From the NCBI GenBank assembly GCA_018713335.1, contig DVOW01000058.1, positions 1 to 38,578 on the forward strand: 38,578 bases of DNA. The letters run 5' to 3'. This DNA comes from Candidatus Merdivicinus intestinigallinarum. Its GTDB lineage: Bacteria; Bacillota; Clostridia; Oscillospirales; Ruminococcaceae. The position numbers and the translations under genes are program-made. A model generated the notes under the pieces. The model saw only the letters and a list, made by a program, of their open reading frames with translations. It ran no database searches and was not told the origin of the DNA. Positions 1 through 8,081 of the stretch are shown here, piece after piece (the first letter of the stretch is position 1; each line of letters starts with the position of its first letter).

Positions 1-431
1 TTTACCGAGAAGTGAGGTCCTACCTCTCTTAAAAAGTCAATGTAATTCAGATCTAACAGCCACTCTGCATTATTTACCATAAGGGCTTTTCCATCAGAAA
101 AATCAATGAATCTTTCCATCTGTTTCTTAAAGCAGTCACAGTTGTGCTGAATAGTCTCTGCCGTCATCATAGAACGCATATCCGATCTTCCGGAAGGATC
201 CCCGATATAACCGGTGCCTCCGCCGATCAGAGCGATAGGCTTATTTCCTGCCATCTGAAGACGCTTCATCAGACACAGAGCCATAAAATGCCCTACATGA
301 AGGCTGTCCGCCGTAGGGTCAAACCCGATATAAAAAGTTGCCTTTCCGTTGTTGATCAATTCCCTGATCTCTTCCTCATCCGTCACCTGTGCAATCAGCC
401 CCCTGGCCTGCAATTCCTCATAAATTTTCAT
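1..431 (-). CDS. tyrS: Tyrosyl-tRNA synthetase, N-terminal part (3' end outside window)
   Basis: Charges tRNA-Tyr with tyrosine in the cytoplasm. Reading back from the window edge, 143 codons translate to a typical bacterial class I TyrRS N-terminus: [15 protein letters not shown] at the start, then [16 protein letters not shown], which holds the HIGH-type ATP-binding signature (HVGH), and [17 protein letters not shown], the tyrosine-pocket region. The ATG at 431 is preceded by AAAGGAG at a normal distance. The KMSKS loop, anticodon-binding and S4 domains lie beyond base 1. A Tyr-specific T-box leader lies upstream at 832-1120, which independently supports the identity. An unusual long palindrome sits between the leader terminator and the start codon. 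Confidence 0.96.
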   Translation of the reverse strand, partial: MKIYEELQARGLIAQVTDEEEIRELINNGKATFYIGFDPTADSLHVGHFMALCLMKRLQMAGNKPIALIGGGTGYIGDPSGRSDMRSMMTAETIQHNCDCFKKQMERFIDFSDGKALMVNNAEWLLDLNYIDFLREVGPHFSV

Positions 432-581
432 CTTGGATTCTCCTTTTCTCTTTACTTGACCATGGCAGTATACAAATAACAGCTGCCACAGTTTTTGCTT
501 TTTTCTGAAGGACGCTATCGTCTGTCCGATAAACAGCTCACAAACTTTTATCATTTTCAACTGCCCTCGAAGAATTACAGA

Positions 582-798
582 GAATATTTGCTATGTTTTC
601 TGCAAATTTGTCGAGCAGGAGTTGTCGCATTAAACATGTGTCAGGAATATTTATGTATTTTATGCGAATTTGTCGAGCACAGCTTTGAGACTACAGGCTC
701 AAAGCGGCGCAGACTGAGCAATAAAATACATAAATATTCTCGATTTTGTTTAATGCGATAGCTCCCCCAGACTGTTCAAGAAAACATAGTAAATATTC
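582..798. repeat. Large nested palindrome between T-box terminator and tyrS
   Basis: A roughly 217-base imperfect inverted repeat centred near 692. Matching arms: 582-599 with 781-798 (one mismatch), 624-635 with 748-759 (one mismatch), 645-662 with 722-739 (perfect), and the apical 683-689 with 698-704 (perfect, 8-base loop). Each arm also contains a direct duplication: 582-621 and 645-683 share an AATATTT...TATGT.TT..TGC.AATTTGTCGAGCA pattern. There is no convincing coding frame in it. As RNA it would make a very long hairpin in the tyrS leader. Confidence 0.8.
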
Positions 799-831
799 TG
801 CAAAACTTTTACAGGGCAGTCCCCACAATGA

Positions 832-872
832 TAAAAAGCCCCCGTCCTTCCTGTTACAAAAGGACGAGAGCT
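832..872 (-). terminator. T-box-controlled intrinsic terminator of tyrS leader
   Basis: Read on the minus strand: stem arms 871-860 and 849-838 (GCTCTCGTCCTT pairing with AAGGACGGGGGC, with wobbles) followed by TTTTTAT. It lies just downstream of the T-box motif, where the terminator/antiterminator switch is expected. Confidence 0.8.
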
Positions 873-1120
873 TATAGATTCCCGTGTTACCACCTTTATT
901 CACAGACAGCTCACACTGCCTGCCTCTGCAAGTACAGCTTACGCGATACTCAAAGTGTTGTAACGTACACCAAAACGTCACAGCCTACTCATTGCTTTTC
1001 GGTGTGAAGCTCCGGGAGGTATTCGCACTGCAGTTCTCCCGGGCCTCTCATCTGCCGGCTCCTTTCTGTAGGTCTCTCTGCATACTACTTGTTCCCATCT
1101 TCGCTTTTCTCATTTACGAA
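832..1120 (-). promoter_or_regulatory. Tyrosine T-box riboswitch leader
   Basis: On the minus strand the 14-base T-box AGGTGGTAACACGG is present at 895-882, followed by the terminator at 832-872. Upstream, inside the Stem I region, GCGAATACCTCCC carries a UAC triplet (1021-1019) in the expected specifier context GAAUACC, matching tRNA-Tyr. T-box leaders sense the ratio of uncharged to charged cognate tRNA, and uncharged tRNA-Tyr would stabilise the antiterminator and allow tyrS transcription. This fits the downstream gene. Fine structure of Stem I is inferred by eye only. Confidence 0.9.
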
Positions 1121-1124
1121 GACC

Positions 1125-1154
1125 AGTATACAGAAACCTTCCCGGCTTTGTCAA
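1125..1154 (-). promoter_or_regulatory. Sigma-A-type promoter of the T-box/tyrS transcript
   Basis: Minus strand TTGACA (1154-1149), 18-base spacer, TATACT (1130-1125). Both hexamers are near consensus. The promoter begins about 40 bases after the stop codon of the preceding oxidoreductase gene. Confidence 0.85.
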
Positions 1155-1192
1155 GGGCACTTTAACAACTTGCAATGACGCAGTAATCCAGC

Positions 1193-2431
1193 TTATCTGC
1201 TTATGGCTTTCATTCTCCACTGGTATTCCCCATTATCCTTGATCCCGTAGAAATCTCCGAAGTTCAGGTCAAAGATATCTTTCTGGATCCCGGATATGGA
1301 AATCTGATTTTTGATCAGATACTGCCATATTCCGCCGTGGGAAATATCTCCCTGGAGAAGAACGCCAACTACCTTTCCATCCCGAAGGACTACACGTTTG
1401 TAGTTTCTGGAATCCTCTCTGGCAATGACCACATCGCCCTCCTGAGGAAGGATCACACCTACACACATAGAAACCAGTCCAAAGAAGTTAATGGTATTCT
1501 TAATGGCATAACGGTCTGTGTATTCTACATGAGAACCGCACATATTCAGAGCCGCCGTTTCTCCCTGCTTCTGAGCGTTTGGCCAGATACCGGAAAGGCC
1601 GGTTACATCACCTGCCGCATATACTCCTTCGGCTCCTGTCTGAAGATAATCGTCTACCTTAATTCCACGGTCAATGACGATCCCTTCTCCTTCCATTCCT
1701 GCAACTGCAGAGCGGACGCCGGCAGCCACAATGATCAGGTCACAGGCCAGCTTTTCTCCATTATCCAGGACAATCTCATGAATGTTCTTATCTTCTCCCA
1801 TAATGGTGTCCGCAGCCTTTCTTCCCAGATAGAACCTGGCTCCTGCTTCTTCAAAGCGTTTCTGATATTCAAAAGCCGCCGTCTTGTCAAGCTGTACGGG
1901 CAGGATCTGATCTGCCATCTCTACAATGGATACTTTCTTTCCAGTCTCCATCAGACCATAGGCTGCATCCAGGCCAACCAGACCGGAACCGATGATCACA
2001 ATGTTCTCAGCATTTTTTGCCAGTTCATCAATAGCCTGGGCGTCTCTTAAATGACGGAGTCCGAAAACATTTTCAGCTTCTCTTAAATTTCCCACCGGTG
2101 GGATAAAGCTCTCTGCTCCTGTGGCAATGAGAAGACGGTCATAGCTTACTTCATCTCCCTGGTCGGTATAAACCTTTTTCCCCTGGGTATCCAGGCGGTT
2201 TACGGTTTTTCCCTGCAGCCAGGTGATCTGATTTTTCTCGAAAAAGTCCGGATCCACAAAGCTGATCCCTGCAGCATCTCTTTCGTGACTCAGATATTTA
2301 TGAAGCATACATCTGGAATGTACCTGAGTATCTGTAGAGATCACCGTAATCTTTCCATTTTTGTCTGCTTTCCGGATAGTCTTTGCAGCAGTAATGCCTG
2401 CTGCTCCTGCTCCTAAGATCACATATTCCAT
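1193..2431 (-). CDS. FAD/NAD(P)-dependent oxidoreductase of the CODH operon (FNOR type)
   Basis: A 412-residue class I pyridine-nucleotide-disulfide oxidoreductase-like flavoprotein related to NAD(P)H-nitrite reductase/rubredoxin reductase subunits. Visible: N-terminal FAD dinucleotide fold (VILGAGAAGITAAKTIRK), a second central NAD(P) fold (IVIIGSGLVGLDAAYGL), and the C-terminal FAD motif GVYAAGDVTG. No redox-active CxxxxC follows the FAD fold, so it is not a disulfide reductase. The ATG follows the cooF stop by two bases, with GGAGGTG at the end of cooF as ribosome site. In cooS-cooF-FNOR operons this protein is thought to accept electrons from CooF and reduce NAD(P)+; the exact acceptor here is inferred. 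Confidence 0.88.
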   Translation of the reverse strand: MEYVILGAGAAGITAAKTIRKADKNGKITVISTDTQVHSRCMLHKYLSHERDAAGISFVDPDFFEKNQITWLQGKTVNRLDTQGKKVYTDQGDEVSYDRLLIATGAESFIPPVGNLREAENVFGLRHLRDAQAIDELAKNAENIVIIGSGLVGLDAAYGLMETGKKVSIVEMADQILPVQLDKTAAFEYQKRFEEAGARFYLGRKAADTIMGEDKNIHEIVLDNGEKLACDLIIVAAGVRSAVAGMEGEGIVIDRGIKVDDYLQTGAEGVYAAGDVTGLSGIWPNAQKQGETAALNMCGSHVEYTDRYAIKNTINFFGLVSMCVGVILPQEGDVVIAREDSRNYKRVVLRDGKVVGVLLQGDISHGGIWQYLIKNQISISGIQKDIFDLNFGDFYGIKDNGEYQWRMKAISR

Positions 2432-2433
2432 CT

Positions 2434-2880
2434 CTACACCTCCTCAACCCAGATAGCCTGCTTTGGACAGGCCTTTACGCAGCTGGGATCTTCTCCCTTG
2501 TCAATGCAGAAATCACATTTGATCACCTTGCTGCGGGTGCTGTCATCAGGTTTCAGTACGCCGTAAGGACAGTTCATCACGCACATAAAGCAGGAACCGC
2601 ACTTCTTCTCATCGTACTGCACATGGCCTGTTTCCGGGTCTTTGGCAAGAGCGCCGCTCATACAGGACATGACACACTCCGGCTGGTCACAGTGTCTGCA
2701 GAACACCGGAGTATAACTTCCATCAGGATTTTTATAGATAAAATTCCTGGTCTCATTGGCAATGTCTGTGAGATCCAGTGTATAGACATCGCCTTCATCT
2801 TTTCTGTGGGCCTGCATACATGCCACGGAGCAGCTCTTGCAGCCGTCGCATTTCGAGGCGTCTATCATTATTCTCTTCAT
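2434..2880 (-). CDS. cooF: Four-cluster ferredoxin, CooF type
   Basis: A 148-residue polyferredoxin of the HycB/CooF family. Four cysteine groups are visible in order: CDGCKSCSVAC (near residue 11), CRHCDQPECVMSC (about 61), CGSCFMCVMNC (about 93), and CDFC...CVKAC (about 122), enough for four [4Fe-4S] clusters. It lies between cooS (16-base gap) and the flavoprotein (2-base gap), so it is the likely electron carrier from the CODH to the FAD/NAD oxidoreductase. Length and spacing match the family. There is no signal peptide, so it acts in the cytoplasm. Confidence 0.92.
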   Translation of the reverse strand: MKRIMIDASKCDGCKSCSVACMQAHRKDEGDVYTLDLTDIANETRNFIYKNPDGSYTPVFCRHCDQPECVMSCMSGALAKDPETGHVQYDEKKCGSCFMCVMNCPYGVLKPDDSTRSKVIKCDFCIDKGEDPSCVKACPKQAIWVEEV

Positions 2881-2896
2881 CTTAGGCTCCTGTCTT

Positions 2897-4780
2897 TTAA
2901 ATATTTAAACCTGCACGTTTCTCCTCAATGATCTTTTCCAGGATATCTGCACTTGCCTTAGCGTCCGGGTTAATGATCACCTGTCCGCCGGTAAGGCTCT
3001 TCATGTCTTCCGTAAGAAGTTTCACTGCCAGATCGCTTCCTGTAACGAATGGGGGCAGTCCTAAATGAAGGGGCAGTCCCAGGGCCAGGCCGAAGCATCC
3101 GTCTGCCAGAGCCTGCTCTTCCAGCCACTGTGCGGCAGAAAGTACCAGCGGAAGCTGAGGAATATCGATTCCCAGAGCTTCTGCCAGCTCTGTGGCAACG
3201 ATTTCCAGACGTCCGATAGCCAGACATGGACCAAAGTTCAGCACTGGAGGAATATTCAGTTTTTCGCAGACTGCACGGAGCTTTGGTCCTGCCAGTTTTG
3301 CTGCTTCCGGCGTCATCAGACCGCAGTTTTCGATTCCCCCTGAAGAACATCCTGCTGTGAGAACGATAATGTCTCTGGAGATCAGTTCTTTTACCAGGTC
3401 TACTGTAAGAACGTCATGGCCCCCTGCTGTCAGGTTGGAGCATCCTACCACGCCGGCAACACCTTTAATATCTCCGGATACGATCAGGTCGATAAGAGGT
3501 TTCCAGTTTCCTCCCAGGAATTCCTTTAAGGAACCTTCGGAAACACCGGTAAGAGTGTGGTCGTTTCCATGTTCCGGCTGAAGATTCATGGTTACTTTGC
3601 CTCTTCTTGCTTTATAAGCTTCTACGATCTCGTCAATAATCTCTTCGCTCTGTTTTTCTCTCTCTTCAAATTTGAAAGGTTTCAGCTCTGCATTGGCCTT
3701 CTTTGCTACATCATCCAGACAGATCTGTTTGATCATCAGTTCATCACAGATAGGCTCAATGCCTGGAAGAGTACAGTTAAACTCAGAAAGAACAGCGTCA
3801 ATGCCGCCTGTGGCAAGAACAGCTTCACTGGTGTAGTTGTTTCCTGCATGGCCGTCAAATACTTCTGTATAATGAGCGCCTCTAAGCTGAAGATCCTGTC
3901 CCACGCAAGTACAGCCAACCAGCTTAAAGCCTTTGGCTCCTGCTGCCTGAGCTTTTGCAACAGCTTCTTTGGAGGTAAGTCTTTCCTGAAGGTCTACGAA
4001 AATCGTATGCTGATGTCCTGTGATCATAATATTGATATAATCTGGGTCAATCACACGAAGACCTACTGGCGCCATGCGAAGTTCCGGTTCTCCTAAAAGT
4101 ACGTCGTTCAGCAGGTTTGTCAGTGTCAGTCCGTAGATACCTGTGGAAATACCCAGTTTCAGACAGTCTGTATACATATCTACAGGGTCAGAATTCAGGT
4201 TTGTGGAACATTTCACTACGCCATGGAACACTTCGCCTTTGGCTCCTCCGGGAAGGATATTCAGTTCCTGCCATCTCTTAAATCTGGGGCCGTAAGCCAT
4301 TTTTTCTACCAGTTCCATTTTTTCGTATTCCGGTTTATACAGATCGTCCAGGACCATCTGGGCTACCTGTTTTGCAGTATCCCACTTGTCGGTTCCCTGT
4401 ACACCGAAAATCTCTGCCAGTTTTGCCAGGGATTTTTCACCTTTGATCTCTCCCTTGATCTCTGCTGTTTTCTTCACGTTCAGAGCTGTATTCTCCACAA
4501 TGTGGATATAGCAGCCGGAACCGCTGGCAACTGCCCGCAGGAAGTTTCTTGCCACGATAACATCTGCAGTAGCACCGCAGATTCCTCTGGGAGCTTTTGG
4601 TGTGATCCGGCATGGGCCGTTAGCGCAGAGACGGCAGCACACACCCTGAAGGCCGAAGCCGCATTTGGTGCTCTGTCCTTCTACTCTGTGATGAGAAGTC
4701 TCCATGGGAAGGCTGCGGATAAATCCCTCCAAAGGCTTGTCTGCACTGGCACAGGTATTGCATCCATAACACTGGTTCAT
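2897..4780 (-). CDS. cooS: Ni-Fe carbon monoxide dehydrogenase catalytic subunit
   Basis: Catalyses CO + H2O to CO2 + 2 e- + 2 H+ at a Ni-4Fe-5S C-cluster, as a cytoplasmic homodimer. The 627-residue length is normal. Cluster ligands are visible: C40 and C48 (D-cluster), C49, C52, C57 and C68 (B-cluster), and the C-cluster set H256 (TGHQH), C290/C292, C336 (FNCTLPG), C447 (VGCSN), C478 (AGCSS) and C519 (FGPC). The second-sphere residues differ from the well-studied CODH-II: the proton-relay histidine ladder region reads GSGCYIHIVENTA, and Q556 stands where I expect the catalytic lysine. I recall the same motifs in AcsA-type enzymes of acetogens, so it is probably a clade variant. Start ATG at 4780 has AGGAGG upstream. 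Confidence 0.96.
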   Translation of the reverse strand: MNQCYGCNTCASADKPLEGFIRSLPMETSHHRVEGQSTKCGFGLQGVCCRLCANGPCRITPKAPRGICGATADVIVARNFLRAVASGSGCYIHIVENTALNVKKTAEIKGEIKGEKSLAKLAEIFGVQGTDKWDTAKQVAQMVLDDLYKPEYEKMELVEKMAYGPRFKRWQELNILPGGAKGEVFHGVVKCSTNLNSDPVDMYTDCLKLGISTGIYGLTLTNLLNDVLLGEPELRMAPVGLRVIDPDYINIMITGHQHTIFVDLQERLTSKEAVAKAQAAGAKGFKLVGCTCVGQDLQLRGAHYTEVFDGHAGNNYTSEAVLATGGIDAVLSEFNCTLPGIEPICDELMIKQICLDDVAKKANAELKPFKFEEREKQSEEIIDEIVEAYKARRGKVTMNLQPEHGNDHTLTGVSEGSLKEFLGGNWKPLIDLIVSGDIKGVAGVVGCSNLTAGGHDVLTVDLVKELISRDIIVLTAGCSSGGIENCGLMTPEAAKLAGPKLRAVCEKLNIPPVLNFGPCLAIGRLEIVATELAEALGIDIPQLPLVLSAAQWLEEQALADGCFGLALGLPLHLGLPPFVTGSDLAVKLLTEDMKSLTGGQVIINPDAKASADILEKIIEEKRAGLNI

Positions 4781-4818
4781 TTCTTAAATTCCTCCTATGT
4801 AAATAATTGTATGTCAAA

Positions 4819-4848
4819 ATTATAACGAATCTGGATTAAATTAGTCAA
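4819..4848 (-). promoter_or_regulatory. Promoter of the cooS-cooF-FNOR operon
   Basis: Minus strand TTGACT (4848-4843), 18-base spacer, TATAAT (4824-4819), followed by a 38-base leader and AGGAGG before cooS. No clear CO-sensor operator is seen. Confidence 0.8.
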
Positions 4849-4863
4849 GTATAACTTGCTTTT

Positions 4864-5613
4864 TTATTTATTTTTTAAAAAGGATAACAGTTCTCTGTTT
4901 GTCCGGGAATTAATCTTCAGCTCTTCTCCTGAAAGAGGCCTGGCTGTATCCGGAGGATTTTCTCCACAGATATCTACTCCCAAGATTTTCCTTTTTTCAA
5001 AGGCCAGTTCCAGCCATTTTAAAAGTTGTTCCAGAGAAAGCACTCCCTGGTCCCAGTTGGTCCTGGCATCCTCTTCTCTTAAAACATCTTTATCTATAGA
5101 GATGTACAAAGGCGCGTCTCTATTTGTCTCCAGAAATTCCAGAAAGAGATTTTCTCCCTTTATCGACAGTTCTTCCCTGCTGATGCAGGTCAGTTTCTCC
5201 CTGCCTGGGCCATGATATTCTTCAAAGGCTTTTTCAGGAGGGCCTGCTACACACATACTGGAAAGGAATGTATGGCTTTCCAGGACCTGGCCAGCCCAGC
5301 TGCCGCAGGAAAGCAGCCCGAAAAAGGCTGCCTCCTGCATATCTGTATGATTGTCGAATACCAGAAGGGAAAAAGGCTTCTGGATTTTCTCCAGCCAGAA
5401 TTTTGTAAGGTAATGATAATTGCCGGAATCCAGAAAATGGATTCCCTGAAAAGGCAGACTGTAAATCTTTTCTTTAATCTCATCCTCCGCCTCCTGGGTA
5501 CAGTAACAGTTTACTCCCTGAAGCTTTCGAAAATCCAGCCACAAAGCCTCTTCCTCTTTCAAAAAATTTTCTTCCCGGTAGATGCCGGAAAAGTCCATTA
5601 TGATTGGTTTCAT
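4864..5613 (-). CDS. Arginase/agmatinase-superfamily hydrolase, substrate unknown
   Basis: A 249-residue ureohydrolase-fold protein. Binuclear Mn site residues can be assigned: H67 (SGNYHYLT, in place of GGDHS), D87/H89/D91 (VFDNHTDM), D174/D176 (SIDKDVL) and E218 (DICGE), so the metal site is intact. The protein is shorter than arginase or agmatinase (about 300 residues) and lacks the standard arginase signatures, so the guanidino substrate cannot be named. The start was set at ATG 5613 because upstream in-frame codons overlap the nitroreductase gene. The gap to that gene is 13 bases, indicating one transcription unit. The stop is 83 bases before cooS with no terminator visible, so read-through is possible. 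Confidence 0.78.
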   Translation of the reverse strand: MKPIIMDFSGIYREENFLKEEEALWLDFRKLQGVNCYCTQEAEDEIKEKIYSLPFQGIHFLDSGNYHYLTKFWLEKIQKPFSLLVFDNHTDMQEAAFFGLLSCGSWAGQVLESHTFLSSMCVAGPPEKAFEEYHGPGREKLTCISREELSIKGENLFLEFLETNRDAPLYISIDKDVLREEDARTNWDQGVLSLEQLLKWLELAFEKRKILGVDICGENPPDTARPLSGEELKINSRTNRELLSFLKNK

Positions 5614-5626
5614 CTTGTTTCTATCC

Positions 5627-6148
5627 TTAATCCACAAAATGTATCTGCCCTTTTTTCTCAGGATTCTGAGTAACAGGAGTCTTCGCATATCCCAGGGCAG
5701 CGATTCCAAATATCACATGATTGTCCGGGATCTCCCAGCCTCTCAAAATAGCTCTCACTTCCTGGACGTCGCAGACATCTCTTACCTGATTGATCCAAAC
5801 AGAACCAATTCCGAAGGAATGGGCCGCCAGCATAATGTTTTCCATAGCACAGGCATTATCATCCTGAGAGTGGTGATTATCTCTGTCATTGGAAGGGATT
5901 ACCAGGACTTGCGGACTATACATATCATACCCCTCTCTTCCCAGTTTTTCTCCTACAGCCTTTGCCAGTGCCTGGATCTTAGTCCGGTCTGTAACTACAG
6001 TTATCTTCCAGGTTTGTTTGTTCTGTCCACTTGGCGCATAGATCGCAGCTTTTGCAATCTGCTCCAGTTCTTCTCTGGGGATTTCTTTCTCCTCAAAGGC
6101 TCTGACACTTCTTCTTGTAAGAATATTTTCCATAGCTGCATTCATCAT
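5627..6148 (-). CDS. Nitroreductase-family FMN oxidoreductase
   Basis: A 173-residue NAD(P)H-dependent flavin enzyme. The FMN-binding start ILTRRSVRAFEEKEIP, the APSGQNKQTW segment and AAHSFGIGSVWI are typical of the nitroreductase superfamily (PF00881), as is the short length. It probably reduces nitro compounds, quinones or another electrophile in the cytoplasm; the native substrate is unknown. ATG 6148 has AGGAGG five bases upstream. It directly precedes the arginase-fold gene in the same direction. Confidence 0.87.
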   Translation of the reverse strand: MMNAAMENILTRRSVRAFEEKEIPREELEQIAKAAIYAPSGQNKQTWKITVVTDRTKIQALAKAVGEKLGREGYDMYSPQVLVIPSNDRDNHHSQDDNACAMENIMLAAHSFGIGSVWINQVRDVCDVQEVRAILRGWEIPDNHVIFGIAALGYAKTPVTQNPEKKGQIHFVD

Positions 6149-6191
6149 CCATTCCTCCTATATTCGTAGTTTTATAACTATTTTATCACGG

Positions 6192-7421
6192 TCACGGAGC
6201 AAATACCAGTCTCTTTAAGGTCTCCTCCAGACACCAGGGAAAATCAATTTTTTCCAGAGAAGCCGCCGTATGGATCTCCCTGGTCTTCCAGGTCTGACCA
6301 TTTACCTGATATAAAATCTCTCCGGCTTTTTCTCCTTCTTTTACCGGTGCCTGAAGGCTCTGCTCTATCTCCACAACCGCCTCCAGTTTTTCGTCTTTCC
6401 TGATGAGCATTCCTTCTTCCTGAGAAAGTTCCTCCAGGGAAACCGCCACCTGGGCCGGGACTCCCAGTATCTCCGTCTGTCCATTTTCTACCGGCAGATA
6501 CTGTGGAATCAGAGGAAGTTCAGCCTGGGCAAAGCTCTGCCAGGTATAGTTTTCCAGTCCGTATTCCATCAGCTTTCTGGTATCTGACCATTTATAATTT
6601 TTATTGTTAGGCCAGCCGCAGCCCAGCAGGGCCACGATCAAAGTCTTGCCCTCTCTCTCAAGAGCCCCTACATAACAGTAGCCTGCATCTGCGGTAAATC
6701 CCGTTTTTCCCGTCAACGCCCCTTCCATCATGCTCAGAAAAGCATTGTGGTTGGTGCAGGAGATGGTTTTGTTTCCTGAAGAGTCTGTAAAAGTGTAAGA
6801 CGGCGTACGGGTAATTTCCAGAAACTCTTCCCTGGCAGAAGATTCTCTTATGCAGTAGCGAAGGATTCTGGCCAGATCTTCTGCTGTGGTAGAATGTATC
6901 TTTACCCCTTCTTCTGTTTCTGCCTGGGCGTCCAGGCCATTGGGGGTGATAAACCAGGTATCCTCACAGCCAATTTCCCTGGCTTTCTCGTTCATCATAT
7001 CTGCAAATCCTTCTGTGCTTCCCCCGATATGCTCTGCCAGGATCACCGCTGCGTCATTGTAACTTTCCAGCATCAGGGCATAGAGAAGATCTCTGACGCC
7101 ATAACTCTCGCCCTCTCTGGCTCCCATATGCACTTCCGGCATAGATGCGGCATAGGCAGAAGTTTGGGCTGTCTCCCCTGTCCTTCCCGATTCCAGTACC
7201 AGAATACAGGTCATCACTTTAGTGGTACTGGCCATTGGTCTCTGTTCCTCCCCGTTCTTTTCAAAGAGTACCCTTCCTGAATCACCGTCCATGAGCACTG
7301 CAGACAGGGCATACAGGCTGTCCGGCTCCTGAACTTCTTCTCCATAGACCTGCCAGGGAAGAAGAATGATCTCCAGGCAGATCAGAATTCCTATTATCCA
7401 TATTTTCCCAGCTTTTTTCAT
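6192..7421 (-). CDS. D-alanyl-D-alanine carboxypeptidase (PBP5/DacF-like)
   Basis: Trims the terminal D-Ala from peptidoglycan stem peptides outside the membrane. Serine-protease peptidase S11 signatures are complete: S65-T-T-K68, S120-Y-N122 and K239-T-G241. Residues 1-28 form a signal peptide (positively charged start, hydrophobic core, VYGEE cleavage region). The C-terminal part (from about residue 300) looks like the beta-rich PBP5 C-terminal domain; no strong terminal amphipathic anchor is obvious. Start ATG 7421 follows AGAAGGAGAG. It follows scpB by 85 bases and precedes the nitroreductase's position by a 43-base gap, all in the same direction. DacF and DacB assignments cannot be separated by eye. 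Confidence 0.93.
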   Translation of the reverse strand: MKKAGKIWIIGILICLEIILLPWQVYGEEVQEPDSLYALSAVLMDGDSGRVLFEKNGEEQRPMASTTKVMTCILVLESGRTGETAQTSAYAASMPEVHMGAREGESYGVRDLLYALMLESYNDAAVILAEHIGGSTEGFADMMNEKAREIGCEDTWFITPNGLDAQAETEEGVKIHSTTAEDLARILRYCIRESSAREEFLEITRTPSYTFTDSSGNKTISCTNHNAFLSMMEGALTGKTGFTADAGYCYVGALEREGKTLIVALLGCGWPNNKNYKWSDTRKLMEYGLENYTWQSFAQAELPLIPQYLPVENGQTEILGVPAQVAVSLEELSQEEGMLIRKDEKLEAVVEIEQSLQAPVKEGEKAGEILYQVNGQTWKTREIHTAASLEKIDFPWCLEETLKRLVFAP

Positions 7422-7506
7422 ACCTGTCTCTCCTTCTTATAAAGGTTATGAACAGGCCCAAAAAAAGATACCACAAACAGGTCTTCCTCCCGTCTGCAGT
7501 ATCTCT

Positions 7507-8076
7507 TTAAACATCAAGCTGAAGCTGGATTTCCTCCTCTGCCTCTGCTTTAAAATCTTCAATCTGTACCGGATCGATCTCCGGCAGGTCGTCCAGACCC
7601 TGAACGCCAAAATTCCTGAGAAATTCCTCTGTGGTCCCAAACAAAATCGGTCTTCCCGGAGCATCCAGACGGCCTACCTCTCTCACCAGTCCGTATTCAA
7701 CCAGCTTATTCACTGCATGGTCACTTTTCACGCCCCGGATTTTCTCAATCTCCAGTTTTGTAACAGGCTGCTTATAAGCAATAATGGACAGAGTCTCCAA
7801 CATGACATCGGACAGAACCGCCTTCTTAGGCTGAAGTGCCATGGCCACCAGATAATCATAGTATTCTTCCTTTGAACACATCTGAAAGGAGTCTTCCAGC
7901 TCAATGATCTTAATGCCTCTGTCTTCTGTCTGATATTTCAGCATCATATTTCGAATGATTTTTTTCGTAGTTTCCATATCATGACCAATAGTCTTGGCAA
8001 TATCTCTTAATGATACTGCGTCTCCCATGGCAAAGAGTATGGCCTCTATGGCACCCTCGATTTTTTTCAGTTCCAT
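7507..8076 (-). CDS. scpB: Segregation and condensation protein B
   Basis: A 189-residue kleisin-associated winged-helix protein of the SMC-ScpAB condensin, needed for chromosome compaction and segregation. The N-terminus (IEGAIEAILFAMGDAVSLRDIAKTI, in pieces) and the TLSIIAYKQPVTKLEIEKIRG segment are characteristic of ScpB's two winged helices. It starts five bases after the scpA stop, the usual scpA-scpB arrangement. The acidic tail (EAEEEI) is typical. Confidence 0.96.
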   Translation of the reverse strand: MELKKIEGAIEAILFAMGDAVSLRDIAKTIGHDMETTKKIIRNMMLKYQTEDRGIKIIELEDSFQMCSKEEYYDYLVAMALQPKKAVLSDVMLETLSIIAYKQPVTKLEIEKIRGVKSDHAVNKLVEYGLVREVGRLDAPGRPILFGTTEEFLRNFGVQGLDDLPEIDPVQIEDFKAEAEEEIQLQLDV

Positions 8077-8081
8077 TGATT

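Noticed and set aside
884-1165. Short frame across the T-box leader
   Set aside because: The region is explained by T-box motif, specifier, terminator and promoter on the opposite strand.
1337-2050. 237-codon plus-strand frame opposite the CODH operon flavoprotein
   Set aside because: Shadow frame with no ribosome site; the minus-strand flavoprotein has all dinucleotide motifs.
1125-4863. CO-responsive CooA/RcoM-type operator before cooS
   Set aside because: Only a standard sigma-A promoter is visible; no convincing CRP-like palindrome was found and no CooA-like gene is present.
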